Below are positions 23,702 through 31,449 of a stretch of 59,801 nt of DNA, one piece after another. The notes beneath the pieces are model-generated. The model ran no database searches. It saw only the letters and a program-made list of their open reading frames with translations, and was not told the DNA's origin. The stretch lies in the NCBI GenBank assembly GCA_017938625.1, contig JAGBBD010000039.1, forward strand, positions 1 through 59,801, read 5' to 3'. This DNA comes from Oscillospiraceae bacterium. Lineage in GTDB: Bacteria > Bacillota > Clostridia > Oscillospirales > Oscillospiraceae. Both the position numbers and the translations under genes were made by a program. Position 1 is the stretch's first letter. Every line of letters starts with the position of its first letter.

Positions 23702-24282
23702 AAGATCGTCTCCTTTAAGGCGTGTTGTGCGTATTGGCGGAATTCCGCCGATGTTTCATAAGAATTGTCCAGCACGAGGGTGCAAAGGGCGGCAAATTCC
23801 TCGTTGGACTTCTGGGCGCCTACGCGCAGGGCAGCGTATGCTTCGGAAATATCGTCCCGTGCCATGAGCCGACGGATTCGCGCCTGTGTTGGGGCGGTGA
23901 CGGCGATGGTGTGGGTGCACAGCCTGTCCAATCCGCTTTCAAACAACCCAATGGCGTCAATGGCGCAGTTTTCGGGCGCTGCGGTGTCAAGCCGGGCCTG
24001 CACGGCGCGGCAGACAAAGGGCCAGACCGTATGATTTAGTTTATCCAAAGCCGCTTCATTTGAAAACACGGCCTGGCCCAAACGTTTCCGGTCAAGGTGT
24101 CCGTTTTCAAATGAGCCGGGGAAGGCGGCATCGATGGCAAGGAGCATCTCTTTATCCTGCCTCAGAAGTTCATGGTAGACCGCGTCGCAGTCGATCACGT
24201 GAAAGCCCTCTTCCTGCAGAAGCTGCAGTACCGTGGTTTTCCCGCAGCCGGTGCCGCCTGTGATGCCGATGATGATCCGCAT
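23698..24282 (-). CDS. coaE: Dephospho-CoA kinase
   Basis: A 194-residue enzyme for the last step of coenzyme A synthesis, ATP-dependent phosphorylation of the ribose 3'-OH of dephospho-CoA. The P-loop is IGITGGTGCGKTT (residues 4-16), followed by VIDCDAVYHELL with the catalytic Asp. The rest fits the LID and CoA domains (TAPTQARIRRLMARD). The start at 24282 follows AGGAGGGTCT. It lies in the operon between tsaC and the aminopeptidase. Confidence 0.95.
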   Translation of the reverse strand: MRIIIGITGGTGCGKTTVLQLLQEEGFHVIDCDAVYHELLRQDKEMLLAIDAAFPGSFENGHLDRKRLGQAVFSNEAALDKLNHTVWPFVCRAVQARLDTAAPENCAIDAIGLFESGLDRLCTHTIAVTAPTQARIRRLMARDDISEAYAALRVGAQKSNEEFAALCTLVLDNSYETSAEFRQYAQHALKETIL

Positions 24283-24290
24283 AGACCCTC

Positions 24291-25316
24291 CTAAACGTGT
24301 ATCACATGAAAGCCGGAGGCTTTCTTGAGCCTGTTTTCCACAGCAAGCCCCAGACCGGAACTGTCCGGGCACTGGGCAAAAATGTGGGTGACGTCCGTGC
24401 CGTCAAAGGCGCGCAGGGCGTCAAACACGGCGTGTGCCTGCTCTGCCTTGTTGTCCTTGTGCCCTAAGTCATAGGTCACAAGATTTGAAAACAGAGGTAG
24501 GTATTCATGGAAGCAGATCACGCCGCTTGTGCTGTCGCAATGTTCAAGGATGTACCGGGCGCCGGCGTCCGCGTCTCCGGAGATCACGGTCACCGGTGCT
24601 TTGGGTGCGTAGTGACGGTATGCCATGCCGGGAGCCTTGGGCTTGACGCCTTCCTCCGGCTCTGCGGTGACGGCTTCATCCACCACCACTTCGCCAAGGA
24701 CCTGCTGCAGATCCTCCAGCGGCAGTCCGCCGGGGCGGAGGAGCCTTGGCGGTGTACAGGTCAGATCGATGATGGTGCTTTCCACACCCACGCCGCAGGC
24801 GCCGCCATCGGCAATGCCGTCGATCTTGCCCCACATATCTTCCACCATGTGCTGTGCCGTGGTGGGGCTGGGCCTGCCGGAGGTGTTGCCGGAAGGCGCT
24901 GCCACAGGCACACCTGCTCTGCGGATGATCTGCAGAGTCACAGGATGGTCGGGGCAGCGGATGCCCACGGTGTCAAGGCCGCCTGTGGTGCGCATGGGAA
25001 CGCAGTCCTGCTTGGGCAGGATCATGGTCAGAGGGCCGGGCCAGAAGCGCCGCGCCAAAGCGTAGGCTGCAGGCGGGATATCCCTGCAGTAGCGGGGCAG
25101 CCAGCTCATATCCGGAATGTGGATAATGAGCGGGTTGTCCTGCGGGCGGCCTTTAGCCTCATAGATCCTGCGGCAGGCGTCCTCATTCAGAGCATCGGCG
25201 CCAAGACCGTAGACGGTCTCTGTGGGGATGCCCAGCAGTCCGCCTTGTCTGATGATAGCGGCTGCTTCTTCAAATTGTTCCTCCGAAAAGGGAGGAGAAA
25301 AAAGCTTTGTATCCAT
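24291..25316 (-). CDS. tsaC: L-threonylcarbamoyladenylate synthase (TsaC/Sua5)
   Basis: A 341-residue Sua5-type enzyme that makes threonylcarbamoyl-AMP from threonine, bicarbonate and ATP for the t6A modification of ANN-decoding tRNAs. The YrdC domain covers about residues 10-200: GGLLGIPTETVYGLGADA, IYEAKGRPQDNPLIIHI, APSGNTSGRPSPT and GVESTIIDL. A C-terminal Sua5 domain follows (AYRHYAPKAPVTV). The start at 25316 overlaps the prfA 3' end; the ribosome site is weak (AAGAGAAG), so coupling to prfA is likely. Confidence 0.93.
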   Translation of the reverse strand: MDTKLFSPPFSEEQFEEAAAIIRQGGLLGIPTETVYGLGADALNEDACRRIYEAKGRPQDNPLIIHIPDMSWLPRYCRDIPPAAYALARRFWPGPLTMILPKQDCVPMRTTGGLDTVGIRCPDHPVTLQIIRRAGVPVAAPSGNTSGRPSPTTAQHMVEDMWGKIDGIADGGACGVGVESTIIDLTCTPPRLLRPGGLPLEDLQQVLGEVVVDEAVTAEPEEGVKPKAPGMAYRHYAPKAPVTVISGDADAGARYILEHCDSTSGVICFHEYLPLFSNLVTYDLGHKDNKAEQAHAVFDALRAFDGTDVTHIFAQCPDSSGLGLAVENRLKKASGFHVIHV

Positions 25317-25329
25317 AGGCTTCTCTTTC

Positions 25330-26397
25330 TCAGCTGCTCTTCTGCAGCTTTTCTGCCTGGTCGGCGGTGACGAGAGCATCGATGATCTCGTCCAGATCGC
25401 CGTCCATAATGCTGTCGATTTTATAAAGTGTCAGACCGATGCGGTGATCGGTGACACGTCCCTGGGGGAAGTTGTAGGTGCGGATACGCTCGTTGCGCAT
25501 ACCGGTACCCACTTGGCTGCGCCGCTCCGAGGAGAACTCTTCGCTGATGCGGCTTTGCTCGATCTCATAGAGCTTCGAGGCCAGCATCTGCATGCAGCGC
25601 TCGCGGTTCTGCAGCTGGCTGCGTTCTTCCTGACAGGCGACCACAATGCCGGAGGGCTTGTGAATCAGACGCACAGCAGAGGACGTCTTGTTGATGTGCT
25701 GACCGCCTGCGCCGGAGGCGCGGAAGACCTGCATCTCAATATCCTCCTGCCGCAGATCTACATCCACCGTATCCATTTCCGGCAGCACAGCCACCGTTGC
25801 CGTGGAGGTGTGGACTCTGCCGCCGGACTCGGTCTCCGGCACACGCTGTACGCGGTGCACGCCGGATTCAAACTTAAGCCTCGAGTAAGCGCCGTCACCG
25901 GAGATGACAAAGTCCGCCTCCTTCACACCGCCAAGCTCTGTTTCATTGTAGTTCAAAAGCTCCACCTTGAAGCCGTGCTTGTCGGCATACATGGTATACA
26001 TTCTGTAAAGACTGTGGGCAAACAGGGCACTTTCTTCACCGCCCACACCGCCTCGGATCTCCACGATAACGTTTTTGTCATCATTGGGATCTCTGGGCAG
26101 GAGCAGGATTTTCAGCCTCTGCTCCAGTTCTTCCAGATCCTTTTTGCTTTGGGTGAATTCTTCCTGGCACAGTTCACGCATGTCAGCGTCCAATGTGCCG
26201 TCCAGCATTTCACGCAGATCCTTGTGCTCCTGCTGTACTTTTAAATATTGGCGGTAAGCCTCCACAATGGGCTCGAGCTGCTTTTGCTCTTTTAAAAGCT
26301 TGGTGGCAGCTTTGGGATCGTTATAAAAATCGGGCTGTGCGGCACGCTCTGCCATTTCGGCATATCGTGCCTCTACCAGTCTGAGTTTGTCCAGCAT
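25330..26397 (-). CDS. prfA: Peptide chain release factor 1
   Basis: A 355-residue RF1 that recognises UAA and UAG and releases the finished peptide. The GGQ motif is in FRASGAGGQHINKTSSAVR (about residues 222-240) and the codon-reading tripeptide region is PETESGGRVHTSTA, in which the tripeptide position should lie. GGAG sits inside the last codons of the upstream methyltransferase gene, so the two are coupled. The usual partner prmC is not adjacent here; an rRNA methyltransferase-like gene precedes it instead. Confidence 0.96.
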   Translation of the reverse strand: MLDKLRLVEARYAEMAERAAQPDFYNDPKAATKLLKEQKQLEPIVEAYRQYLKVQQEHKDLREMLDGTLDADMRELCQEEFTQSKKDLEELEQRLKILLLPRDPNDDKNVIVEIRGGVGGEESALFAHSLYRMYTMYADKHGFKVELLNYNETELGGVKEADFVISGDGAYSRLKFESGVHRVQRVPETESGGRVHTSTATVAVLPEMDTVDVDLRQEDIEMQVFRASGAGGQHINKTSSAVRLIHKPSGIVVACQEERSQLQNRERCMQMLASKLYEIEQSRISEEFSSERRSQVGTGMRNERIRTYNFPQGRVTDHRIGLTLYKIDSIMDGDLDEIIDALVTADQAEKLQKSS

Positions 26398-26400
26398 AGC

Positions 26401-27204
26401 TTACTCCTTGCAATAGAGATTAAAAATGACTTGTGCCGTATCGGTCAGGGTCTGAGTCTGCTGCAGACGCTGCGCGCCTTCTTTGGAAATGCGCCAGAAG
26501 TGGGGCGTCATGCTCAGAAGATTTTGAATTTGTTCTGTGGATGTGACTGTGAAGGGGAACTCCAGCGTTCTCGTTTCCAACAGACGGAAGCCTGCAAGGT
26601 GGGGGTGCAGGTTCTTTTCCTTACGCAGAATCTCGGGATAGATGATCTTTTTCAGCCCCATCAGATGGTCTTCTCCTGCGATGACCTGCAAATACTTGCC
26701 GCCATCTTGCAGCACTCTGGCAAATTCCTGTTCCACCGTCAGAGCGAACATGGAAAGCACCGCGTCAAAGCTGCCGTCCGGGAAGGGAAGCGCCGCCGCA
26801 GTTCCTGTGAGCCACAGGGCTTGCTTGTTGCGCACAGCGGCAAAGCGGACAGCATCTTTGGAAATATCGATGCCGGCAAATTCCGTCTGCGGCAGCTTGT
26901 CCTGCAGGCAGGTCAGATAGTAGCCCTCACCGCAGCCTGCATCCAGCACGGCTTTGGGCGCATGGGGCAGCAGCATCTCACAGACAGTCTCGGCAATGGG
27001 GGCATAGTAACCGCTGTCCAGAAAGGCTTTTCTGGCAGCCACCTGTTCTTTGGTGTCTCCGGGATGACGGGCGTGCTTTTTATCGACGGTCAGTAGGTTT
27101 ACATAACCTTGTCTTGCAATGTCAAAACTGTGACCTTGCTCACACCGCCACAGCCGATCGACTTTTTTCAGTTCCATTTGGCATACGGGACAAAGCAGCT
27201 GCAT
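26401..27204 (-). CDS. RlmA-like 23S rRNA (guanine-N1)-methyltransferase
   Basis: A 267-residue SAM-dependent methyltransferase of the RlmA/RrmA group, which methylates G745 or G748 of 23S rRNA in known members. It has the group's N-terminal zinc ribbon (CPVC at about 5-8, then CEQGHSFD at about 21) followed by GYVNLL. The SAM site is VLDAGCGEGYYLTCL (about residue 85) and FAGIDISKDAVR follows. The start at 27204 is preceded by GGAGG at 6 bases. First gene of the operon, upstream of prfA. Confidence 0.9.
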   Translation of the reverse strand: MQLLCPVCQMELKKVDRLWRCEQGHSFDIARQGYVNLLTVDKKHARHPGDTKEQVAARKAFLDSGYYAPIAETVCEMLLPHAPKAVLDAGCGEGYYLTCLQDKLPQTEFAGIDISKDAVRFAAVRNKQALWLTGTAAALPFPDGSFDAVLSMFALTVEQEFARVLQDGGKYLQVIAGEDHLMGLKKIIYPEILRKEKNLHPHLAGFRLLETRTLEFPFTVTSTEQIQNLLSMTPHFWRISKEGAQRLQQTQTLTDTAQVIFNLYCKE

Positions 27205-27290
27205 GTCATTCCTCCTCTCAACCATTTATTGTAACCCATTTTCTTTCGTGCGTCAAATATTGTAGCGTGAAATCTTAAGAATTGTACCTC

Positions 27291-27319
27291 TTGACAGAAA
27301 AACACACCTGTGCTATATT
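27291..27319 (+). promoter_or_regulatory. Promoter of the GntR-ABC operon
   Basis: TTGACA (27291-27296), 17 bases, TATATT (27314-27319): nearly consensus. The operator at 27322-27344 covers the expected start site. Confidence 0.85.
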
Positions 27320-27321
27320 GA

Positions 27322-27344
27322 GTGTACTAATACAACTAATACAC
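27322..27344. promoter_or_regulatory. Likely YtrA-type GntR operator
   Basis: GTGTA-N13-TACAC, with two adjacent direct copies of ACTAATACA inside. Position just downstream of the -10 predicts that the GntR protein represses its own operon by blocking transcription start. Confidence 0.7.
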
Positions 27345-27364
27345 TTGGAAAGGAGGAGTGCTGT

Positions 27365-27739
27365 TTGATCACCATCAATCCCCGTGATCCGCGGCCCATC
27401 TATCTGCAGATCAAGGAAAATCTCATTCGTCTGATTCTGACAGGCGCCATGCAGACCGATGAACGTCTGCCCAGTGTGCGGGAACTGGCGGGCTCCTTGG
27501 CGATCAATCCCAACACCATCCAGCGCGCCTATCGTGAGCTGGAAAGCGAAGGCTTTATCTATTCCGTGACCGGCAGAGGCTCTTATGTAGCGGCTCTGTC
27601 GGAGATCGATCAGGGGCGCAAAGCGGCAAAGCTTGAGGAATTCAAGGCTGCTGCCCGTGAACTTCTAAATCTCGGCACTGCCAAAGCGGAGCTGGAAGCA
27701 ATTCTGGCCCGGCTGGAACAGGAGGTAAAACATGATTGA
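27365..27739 (+). CDS. GntR-family (YtrA subfamily) transcriptional regulator
   Basis: A 124-residue regulator consisting of a GntR winged helix (about residues 10-78: RLPSVRELAGSLAINPNTIQ, then AYRELESEGFIYSVTGRGSY) and a short helical tail, the YtrA layout. It starts at TTG, 8 bases after AGGAGG. YtrA regulators typically repress an adjacent ABC exporter operon, often induced by cell-wall antibiotics. The stop overlaps the start of the ATPase gene by 8 bases. Confidence 0.94.
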   Translation: MITINPRDPRPIYLQIKENLIRLILTGAMQTDERLPSVRELAGSLAINPNTIQRAYRELESEGFIYSVTGRGSYVAALSEIDQGRKAAKLEEFKAAARELLNLGTAKAELEAILARLEQEVKHD

Positions 27740-28619
27740 AGTAAAAAATCTTTCCAAGAGCTTTGACGGCTTCAAGGCTCTGGACGATCTGACTTTGACC
27801 GTTCCCACCGGCGCGGTCTATGGCCTCGTCGGCCCCAACGGCGCCGGCAAATCTACCCTGATCCGCCACCTTATGGGTGTCTACCGTCCCGACTGCGGCG
27901 AGGTCACGGTCAACGGTCAGCCTGTGTATGAGAACACCGCGGTCAAGCAGACCATGGTGTGCATCCCGGATGAGATCTACTATCACACCGGCGATACCAT
28001 CAAGGATCTGAAAAACCTCTATAAGGGCATTTATCCCAAGTTTGATGACGATCGGTTTGAGCGCCTGAAGGAAGTCTTCCACTTGGACGAAAAGAAGCAG
28101 GTGCGCCGCTTCTCCAAGGGCATGCAGAAGCAGCTGGCATTCTGGCTGGCGATCTCCTGCAGACCGGAGATTCTGGTGCTGGATGAGCCTGTGGACGGCC
28201 TTGATCCTGTCATGCGCCGCCAGATCATGAGCATCATTTTGGAGGATGTGGCAGAGAACGGAACCACGGTGCTGGTGTCCTCCCACAACCTGCGTGAGCT
28301 GGAAGATATCTGCGATCATGTGGGCATCATGCACCAGGGCAGTATGATGCTGGAGCGTTCACTCTCTTCTCTGCAGGAGAACATGGTCAAGATCCAGCTG
28401 GTCATGGAAGCCCCCTTGCCCAAGGAACTGGATGTGGTGCACCATTCTGCCGTGGGCAGAGTGCAGACCATCATCGCCAGAGGCGGTGCTGCGGAAGCAG
28501 AGCGGATCCTCAATGCCTGTGAGCCGATCTTGTGCGATGTTTTGCCCCTTTCGTTGGAAGAAGTGTTTATTTACGAGCTGGGAGGTGTGGACTATGAAGT
28601 CAAGAATGTCCTGCTTTAA
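27732..28619 (+). CDS. ABC transporter ATP-binding protein
   Basis: A 295-residue ABC ATPase. Walker A is GLVGPNGAGKSTLIR (about residues 32-46), the signature region is RRFSKGMQKQL (a degenerate LSGGQ, as is usual in YtrB/BcrA-type exporters), Walker B is ILVLDEPVDGLD and the switch His is in SSHNLREL. It partners the membrane protein encoded next, whose start overlaps its 3' end by 26 bases. An exporter or bacitracin-type resistance role is likely but the substrate is unknown. Confidence 0.95.
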   Translation: MIEVKNLSKSFDGFKALDDLTLTVPTGAVYGLVGPNGAGKSTLIRHLMGVYRPDCGEVTVNGQPVYENTAVKQTMVCIPDEIYYHTGDTIKDLKNLYKGIYPKFDDDRFERLKEVFHLDEKKQVRRFSKGMQKQLAFWLAISCRPEILVLDEPVDGLDPVMRRQIMSIILEDVAENGTTVLVSSHNLRELEDICDHVGIMHQGSMMLERSLSSLQENMVKIQLVMEAPLPKELDVVHHSAVGRVQTIIARGGAAEAERILNACEPILCDVLPLSLEEVFIYELGGVDYEVKNVLL

Positions 28620-30372
28620 TACTGCCATTTTAAAGCGCACCTTGTTCCGCGGACTGCCTGTCTGGGGTGCGTATCTGCTGTGCTGGCTCATTGCCCTGCC
28701 TGTGGTGCTGCTGTCCAACGGCGAGTACCAGGAAGTGGTCTATCTGAAGGAATACATCCTGCAGACTGCGGCAGGCACCTGCAATGTGGTGAATTTTGTC
28801 TATGGTCTTGCGGTTGCCTGTGTGGTCAGCGCCTATTTGTATAAGAGCCGCAGTGCCAACTTCTTTGGCGCTCTGCCCCTGCGCCGGGAGGGAATGTTCC
28901 TGACCCAGCTTGTGGGCGGCCTGTGCTTCAGCATTTTGCCCAATGTGATCATTGTGATCGCTACCTTGCTGGCAGGTGCCTACTGGGGCGGCAACATGCT
29001 TTCTGAGTGTGTCATCTGGTTTGCTGCCCAGAGCCTTGGCTTCTTGTTCTACTATGGCTTTGCCATGCTGGTCGCCATGATCGTGGGCAATCTGATCGCC
29101 CTGCCTCTTATCTACGGCGTGCTCAACTTCACCGCCGTGGTGGTGGAAGCCATTATCCGTGAGCTGCTGGATATCTTTGTGGCGGGCGCATGGTTCACCA
29201 GTGATTTCCTCTTTGACCGGGCATCGCCCTTGTTCTATGTGCTCTCTTCCGGTGAAGGCCCCCGGGTGCGCAGCAACTGGGTGGAAGAAAAGTTCGTGTC
29301 TGCCACCTTCTATAACTGGAAGATGCTGCTGATCTATGCCGCCGTGGGTATCGCCTGCATCTTGATCGCTTTCTGGATCCACAAAAAGCGCCGCATGGAG
29401 TCTGCCGGTGATGTGATCGCCGTGCGCCATCTGAAGCCTGTATTCCTGTACTGCTTCACCATCGGCTGCAGCCTGTGCATCGGCTACTTCCTTGCCTCCA
29501 TCGTCCTCAGCGGTATCGGCAGAAACGGCTTTGTCACAGTGCTGATCTGCATGCTGGTGGGTGCGTTCCTCGGCTACTTCGCAGGTCAGATGATGCTCCA
29601 TCGCTCCGTGCGTGTGTTCCGTAAGCAGTATTTTGTCAATTACGGCGTCACCGCCCTCGTGATCGTGGCTGTTTTGCTGTGTGTCCGCTTTGACCTGTTC
29701 GGCTACAGTCGCTATCTCCCGGATGCCGATGATGTGCAGGCCGTCTCCATCGGCTACAACTACGAGGTGCAGGATCTGTCCGAGGATCGGGAGTTGATCG
29801 AAAAGACCATCGACTTCCACAAGGTCGTCATGCAGACAGACGAGTGGGAGCAGGATGATTGGCATCAGGGCTCCTGGGGCTATCGCAGCACCTATCTGAC
29901 CTACCGGATGAAAGACGGCAGAATGGTACGCCGCAGCTATGATGTGCCTCTTTCTCCTGAACTGTCCGAAGATCCCAACAGCCCCATCCGTCTGTATGAA
30001 GCTTTGTTCAACGATCCCGATTATAAGATCGTCCGGGAGCTTGGCACAGACTATACGGCGGCGGATATTGAATATTGCTCCATCCATAACGACAGCGGCG
30101 ATGAGGTCTATCTGACCAACACGGAAGCCTATGAGTTCCTCAAGACCTGCATCGAGCCGGATCTGCGGGAGACCACCCTGGGCTGGAACGACTATACCAA
30201 CCGCGATGTGGGCAGCGAGCATGTGCCGGTGTATCTCAATTTGCAGTTTAAGGATCCTGCGGAGAAGACCCTGCCCGGTAACGTCCGTGTGGCGGAATAT
30301 GTGTTTATGAGCGCCACCAAGGATGCCCGGCGCTTCCTGGACTTCGCCGCCCAAAAGGGCATCGAGCCGTAA
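28594..30372 (+). CDS. ABC transporter permease with large C-terminal extracytoplasmic domain
   Basis: A 592-residue membrane protein. The start at 28594 has GGGAGG 8 bases upstream. The first 400 residues contain about ten to eleven hydrophobic helices (for example LPVWGAYLLCWLIALPVVLL near the N-terminus, and FTIGCSLCIGYFLASIVLSG). The last 180 residues from about 412 (DADDVQAVSIGYNYEVQDLS onward) are soluble and mixed alpha/beta. It resembles the ABC-2-type permeases that accompany YtrA/GntR operons. The soluble domain probably faces outside and may sense or handle the substrate. Confidence 0.88.
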   Translation: MKSRMSCFNTAILKRTLFRGLPVWGAYLLCWLIALPVVLLSNGEYQEVVYLKEYILQTAAGTCNVVNFVYGLAVACVVSAYLYKSRSANFFGALPLRREGMFLTQLVGGLCFSILPNVIIVIATLLAGAYWGGNMLSECVIWFAAQSLGFLFYYGFAMLVAMIVGNLIALPLIYGVLNFTAVVVEAIIRELLDIFVAGAWFTSDFLFDRASPLFYVLSSGEGPRVRSNWVEEKFVSATFYNWKMLLIYAAVGIACILIAFWIHKKRRMESAGDVIAVRHLKPVFLYCFTIGCSLCIGYFLASIVLSGIGRNGFVTVLICMLVGAFLGYFAGQMMLHRSVRVFRKQYFVNYGVTALVIVAVLLCVRFDLFGYSRYLPDADDVQAVSIGYNYEVQDLSEDRELIEKTIDFHKVVMQTDEWEQDDWHQGSWGYRSTYLTYRMKDGRMVRRSYDVPLSPELSEDPNSPIRLYEALFNDPDYKIVRELGTDYTAADIEYCSIHNDSGDEVYLTNTEAYEFLKTCIEPDLRETTLGWNDYTNRDVGSEHVPVYLNLQFKDPAEKTLPGNVRVAEYVFMSATKDARRFLDFAAQKGIEP

Positions 30373-30383
30373 CAGGATAATGG

Positions 30384-30418
30384 TGTCATTGCGAGGAGCA
30401 AAGCGACGTGGCAATCTG
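30384..30418. repeat. Dispersed intergenic repeat with ends ATTGC/GCAAT
   Basis: TGTCATTGCGAGGAGC followed by AAGCGACGTGGCAATCTG has the form of a short repeat seen between genes of many bacteria; I recognise the pattern from general knowledge. Only one copy is in the window. Confidence 0.55.
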
Positions 30419-30453
30419 TTTCTTACACCGAATAAAGAAGGAGTGTATCATTT

Positions 30454-30588
30454 ATGAAAAAATTCCTTGCAGTCCTCTTGGCTGTGCTTCTGCTGCTGTC
30501 TGTGACCGCCTGCACATTCAAAGAAGACGCATCTGTGGGCATCATCGGCGGCGCCGACGGCCCCACCGCGATCTTCGTGACAAGATAA
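30454..30588 (+). CDS. 44-residue lipoprotein-like peptide with decarboxylase-beta motif
   Basis: A 44-codon gene with AAGGAG 12-13 bases before the ATG. Residues 1-20 form a lipoprotein signal (MKKFLAVLL..., lipobox SVTAC), giving a predicted mature peptide of about 25 residues that begins at the Cys. The remainder is dominated by VGIIGGADGPTAIFVT, which is the sodium-site signature of the beta subunit of Na+-pumping decarboxylases (OadB/GcdB/MmdB) in isolation, with none of the membrane helices of that protein. The next gene encodes a small membrane protein. Function unknown. Confidence 0.7.
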   Translation: MKKFLAVLLAVLLLLSVTACTFKEDASVGIIGGADGPTAIFVTR

Positions 30589-30597
30589 GGTGCTCAT

Positions 30598-30873
30598 ATG
30601 TGGGTGATTTTTGGATCCGGTGCAGTACTTCTGGCTGTGCTGGGGGTGATCAGGAGGTTTCTGCACTGTGACGGAACATGGTGCTCCTACCTGAGCCTGT
30701 CCCTGACTGCGCTGACGCTGTGTGCGTTCTGCACCCGGATCGGCATTTGGGTCACAAAGGAGGACTGGTCTGCTCTGGCAGATGTCATGCCCGGTATGTC
30801 CAAAGTGTTCTGGATCTTGACCCTTGCCTCCATTGTGATCAACGCCATCGGTCTTTTCCGGAAAAAACAATAA
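30598..30873 (+). CDS. Small membrane protein, hypothetical
   Basis: A 91-residue protein with three predicted membrane helices (about 2-20, 32-50 and 67-87). It follows the decarboxylase-motif peptide by 9 bases and has AAGGTG 5 bases before its ATG. It ends in GLFRKKQ, a positive cytoplasmic tail. I do not recognise a family. The tight spacing suggests it is made together with the peptide. Confidence 0.7.
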   Translation: MWVIFGSGAVLLAVLGVIRRFLHCDGTWCSYLSLSLTALTLCAFCTRIGIWVTKEDWSALADVMPGMSKVFWILTLASIVINAIGLFRKKQ

Positions 30874-30875
30874 TG

Positions 30876-30910
30876 AATGCGCCCCTCGGGAAAACCGAGG
30901 GGCGCATTTT
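30876..30910. terminator. Bidirectional terminator
   Basis: Stem AATGCGCCCCTCGG / CCGAGGGGCGCATT with a GAAAA loop, between the small membrane protein and the leftward XRE gene. Confidence 0.9.
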
Positions 30911-30933
30911 ATGCTGTGACAAAGACGATAAAC

Positions 30934-31263
30934 TTATTCCAAAGACTGTAAATAGACGTCCAGTAGGTTTAAAGCCGTTTCGCGGTTTTTGGGGGAACAG
31001 GCATTGAGCTTTACGATCAGCTCCTCCTGCCGTTTTGCAGGTGCTGTATTATCTACAGTCATAATGGCATCGGGGGTGACATGCAGCACATTGCAGATCT
31101 TCAGAACGGTTTCTGTCCGCATATTGACGCTGCCCCTCTCAATGTCGGCATAAGTTCTGTCGGAGAGTCCGGCTGCTTCCGCCACCTCAGCCTGTGTCAG
31201 CCCTGCGCGCTTCCGAATTGCCAGCAGTCGATTGCCAATGGCACGAAGATCAAAAATAAGCAT
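30934..31263 (-). CDS. XRE-family transcriptional regulator
   Basis: A 109-residue protein with an XRE helix-turn-helix at about residues 7-62 (IGNRLLAIRKRAGLTQAEVA, then EAAGLSDRTYADIERGSVNM). The tail of about 45 residues is helical and may dimerise. The start at 31263 has AGGAGG 7 bases upstream. It is divergent from the SLH/solute-binding gene. An 11-base inverted repeat over that gene's promoter is a candidate binding site. Confidence 0.9.
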   Translation of the reverse strand: MLIFDLRAIGNRLLAIRKRAGLTQAEVAEAAGLSDRTYADIERGSVNMRTETVLKICNVLHVTPDAIMTVDNTAPAKRQEELIVKLNACSPKNRETALNLLDVYLQSLE

Positions 31264-31313
31264 CATTCTTCCTCCTGTAAACGGTACTGTAGGAATTTTA
31301 CTTCCGATTCTGG

Positions 31314-31342
31314 TTGACAAACAGGAACTATAGTGGCATAAT
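31314..31342 (+). promoter_or_regulatory. Promoter of the SLH/solute-binding gene
   Basis: TTGACA (31314-31319), 17 bases, CATAAT (31337-31342). The inverted repeat at 31322-31362 overlaps the spacer and the start site. Confidence 0.75.
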
Positions 31343-31362
31343 TACAGGAGATATAGTTCCTG
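31322..31362. promoter_or_regulatory. Inverted repeat over the SLH-gene promoter (candidate operator)
   Basis: CAGGAACTATA (31322-31332) and its perfect complement TATAGTTCCTG (31352-31362), 19 bases apart. One arm lies between -35 and -10 and the other just after the start site, suitable for repression. Confidence 0.65.
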
Positions 31363-31449
31363 AGACGAGGGATTATACTTCTGCAAGCTCGTAGTACCGT
31401 TTGGTGCATTGTGATTATGCAGAAAAGAAAAAACAAAGGAGCGAGAACG

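Noticed and set aside
28630-30414. 594-codon open frame antisense to the ABC permease
   Set aside because: Hydrophilic His/Gln/Asp-rich shadow of a membrane protein gene; no start signal.
30454-30588. Annotation as oxaloacetate decarboxylase beta subunit
   Set aside because: Only one short motif is shared; all transmembrane helices and the rest of the subunit are missing.
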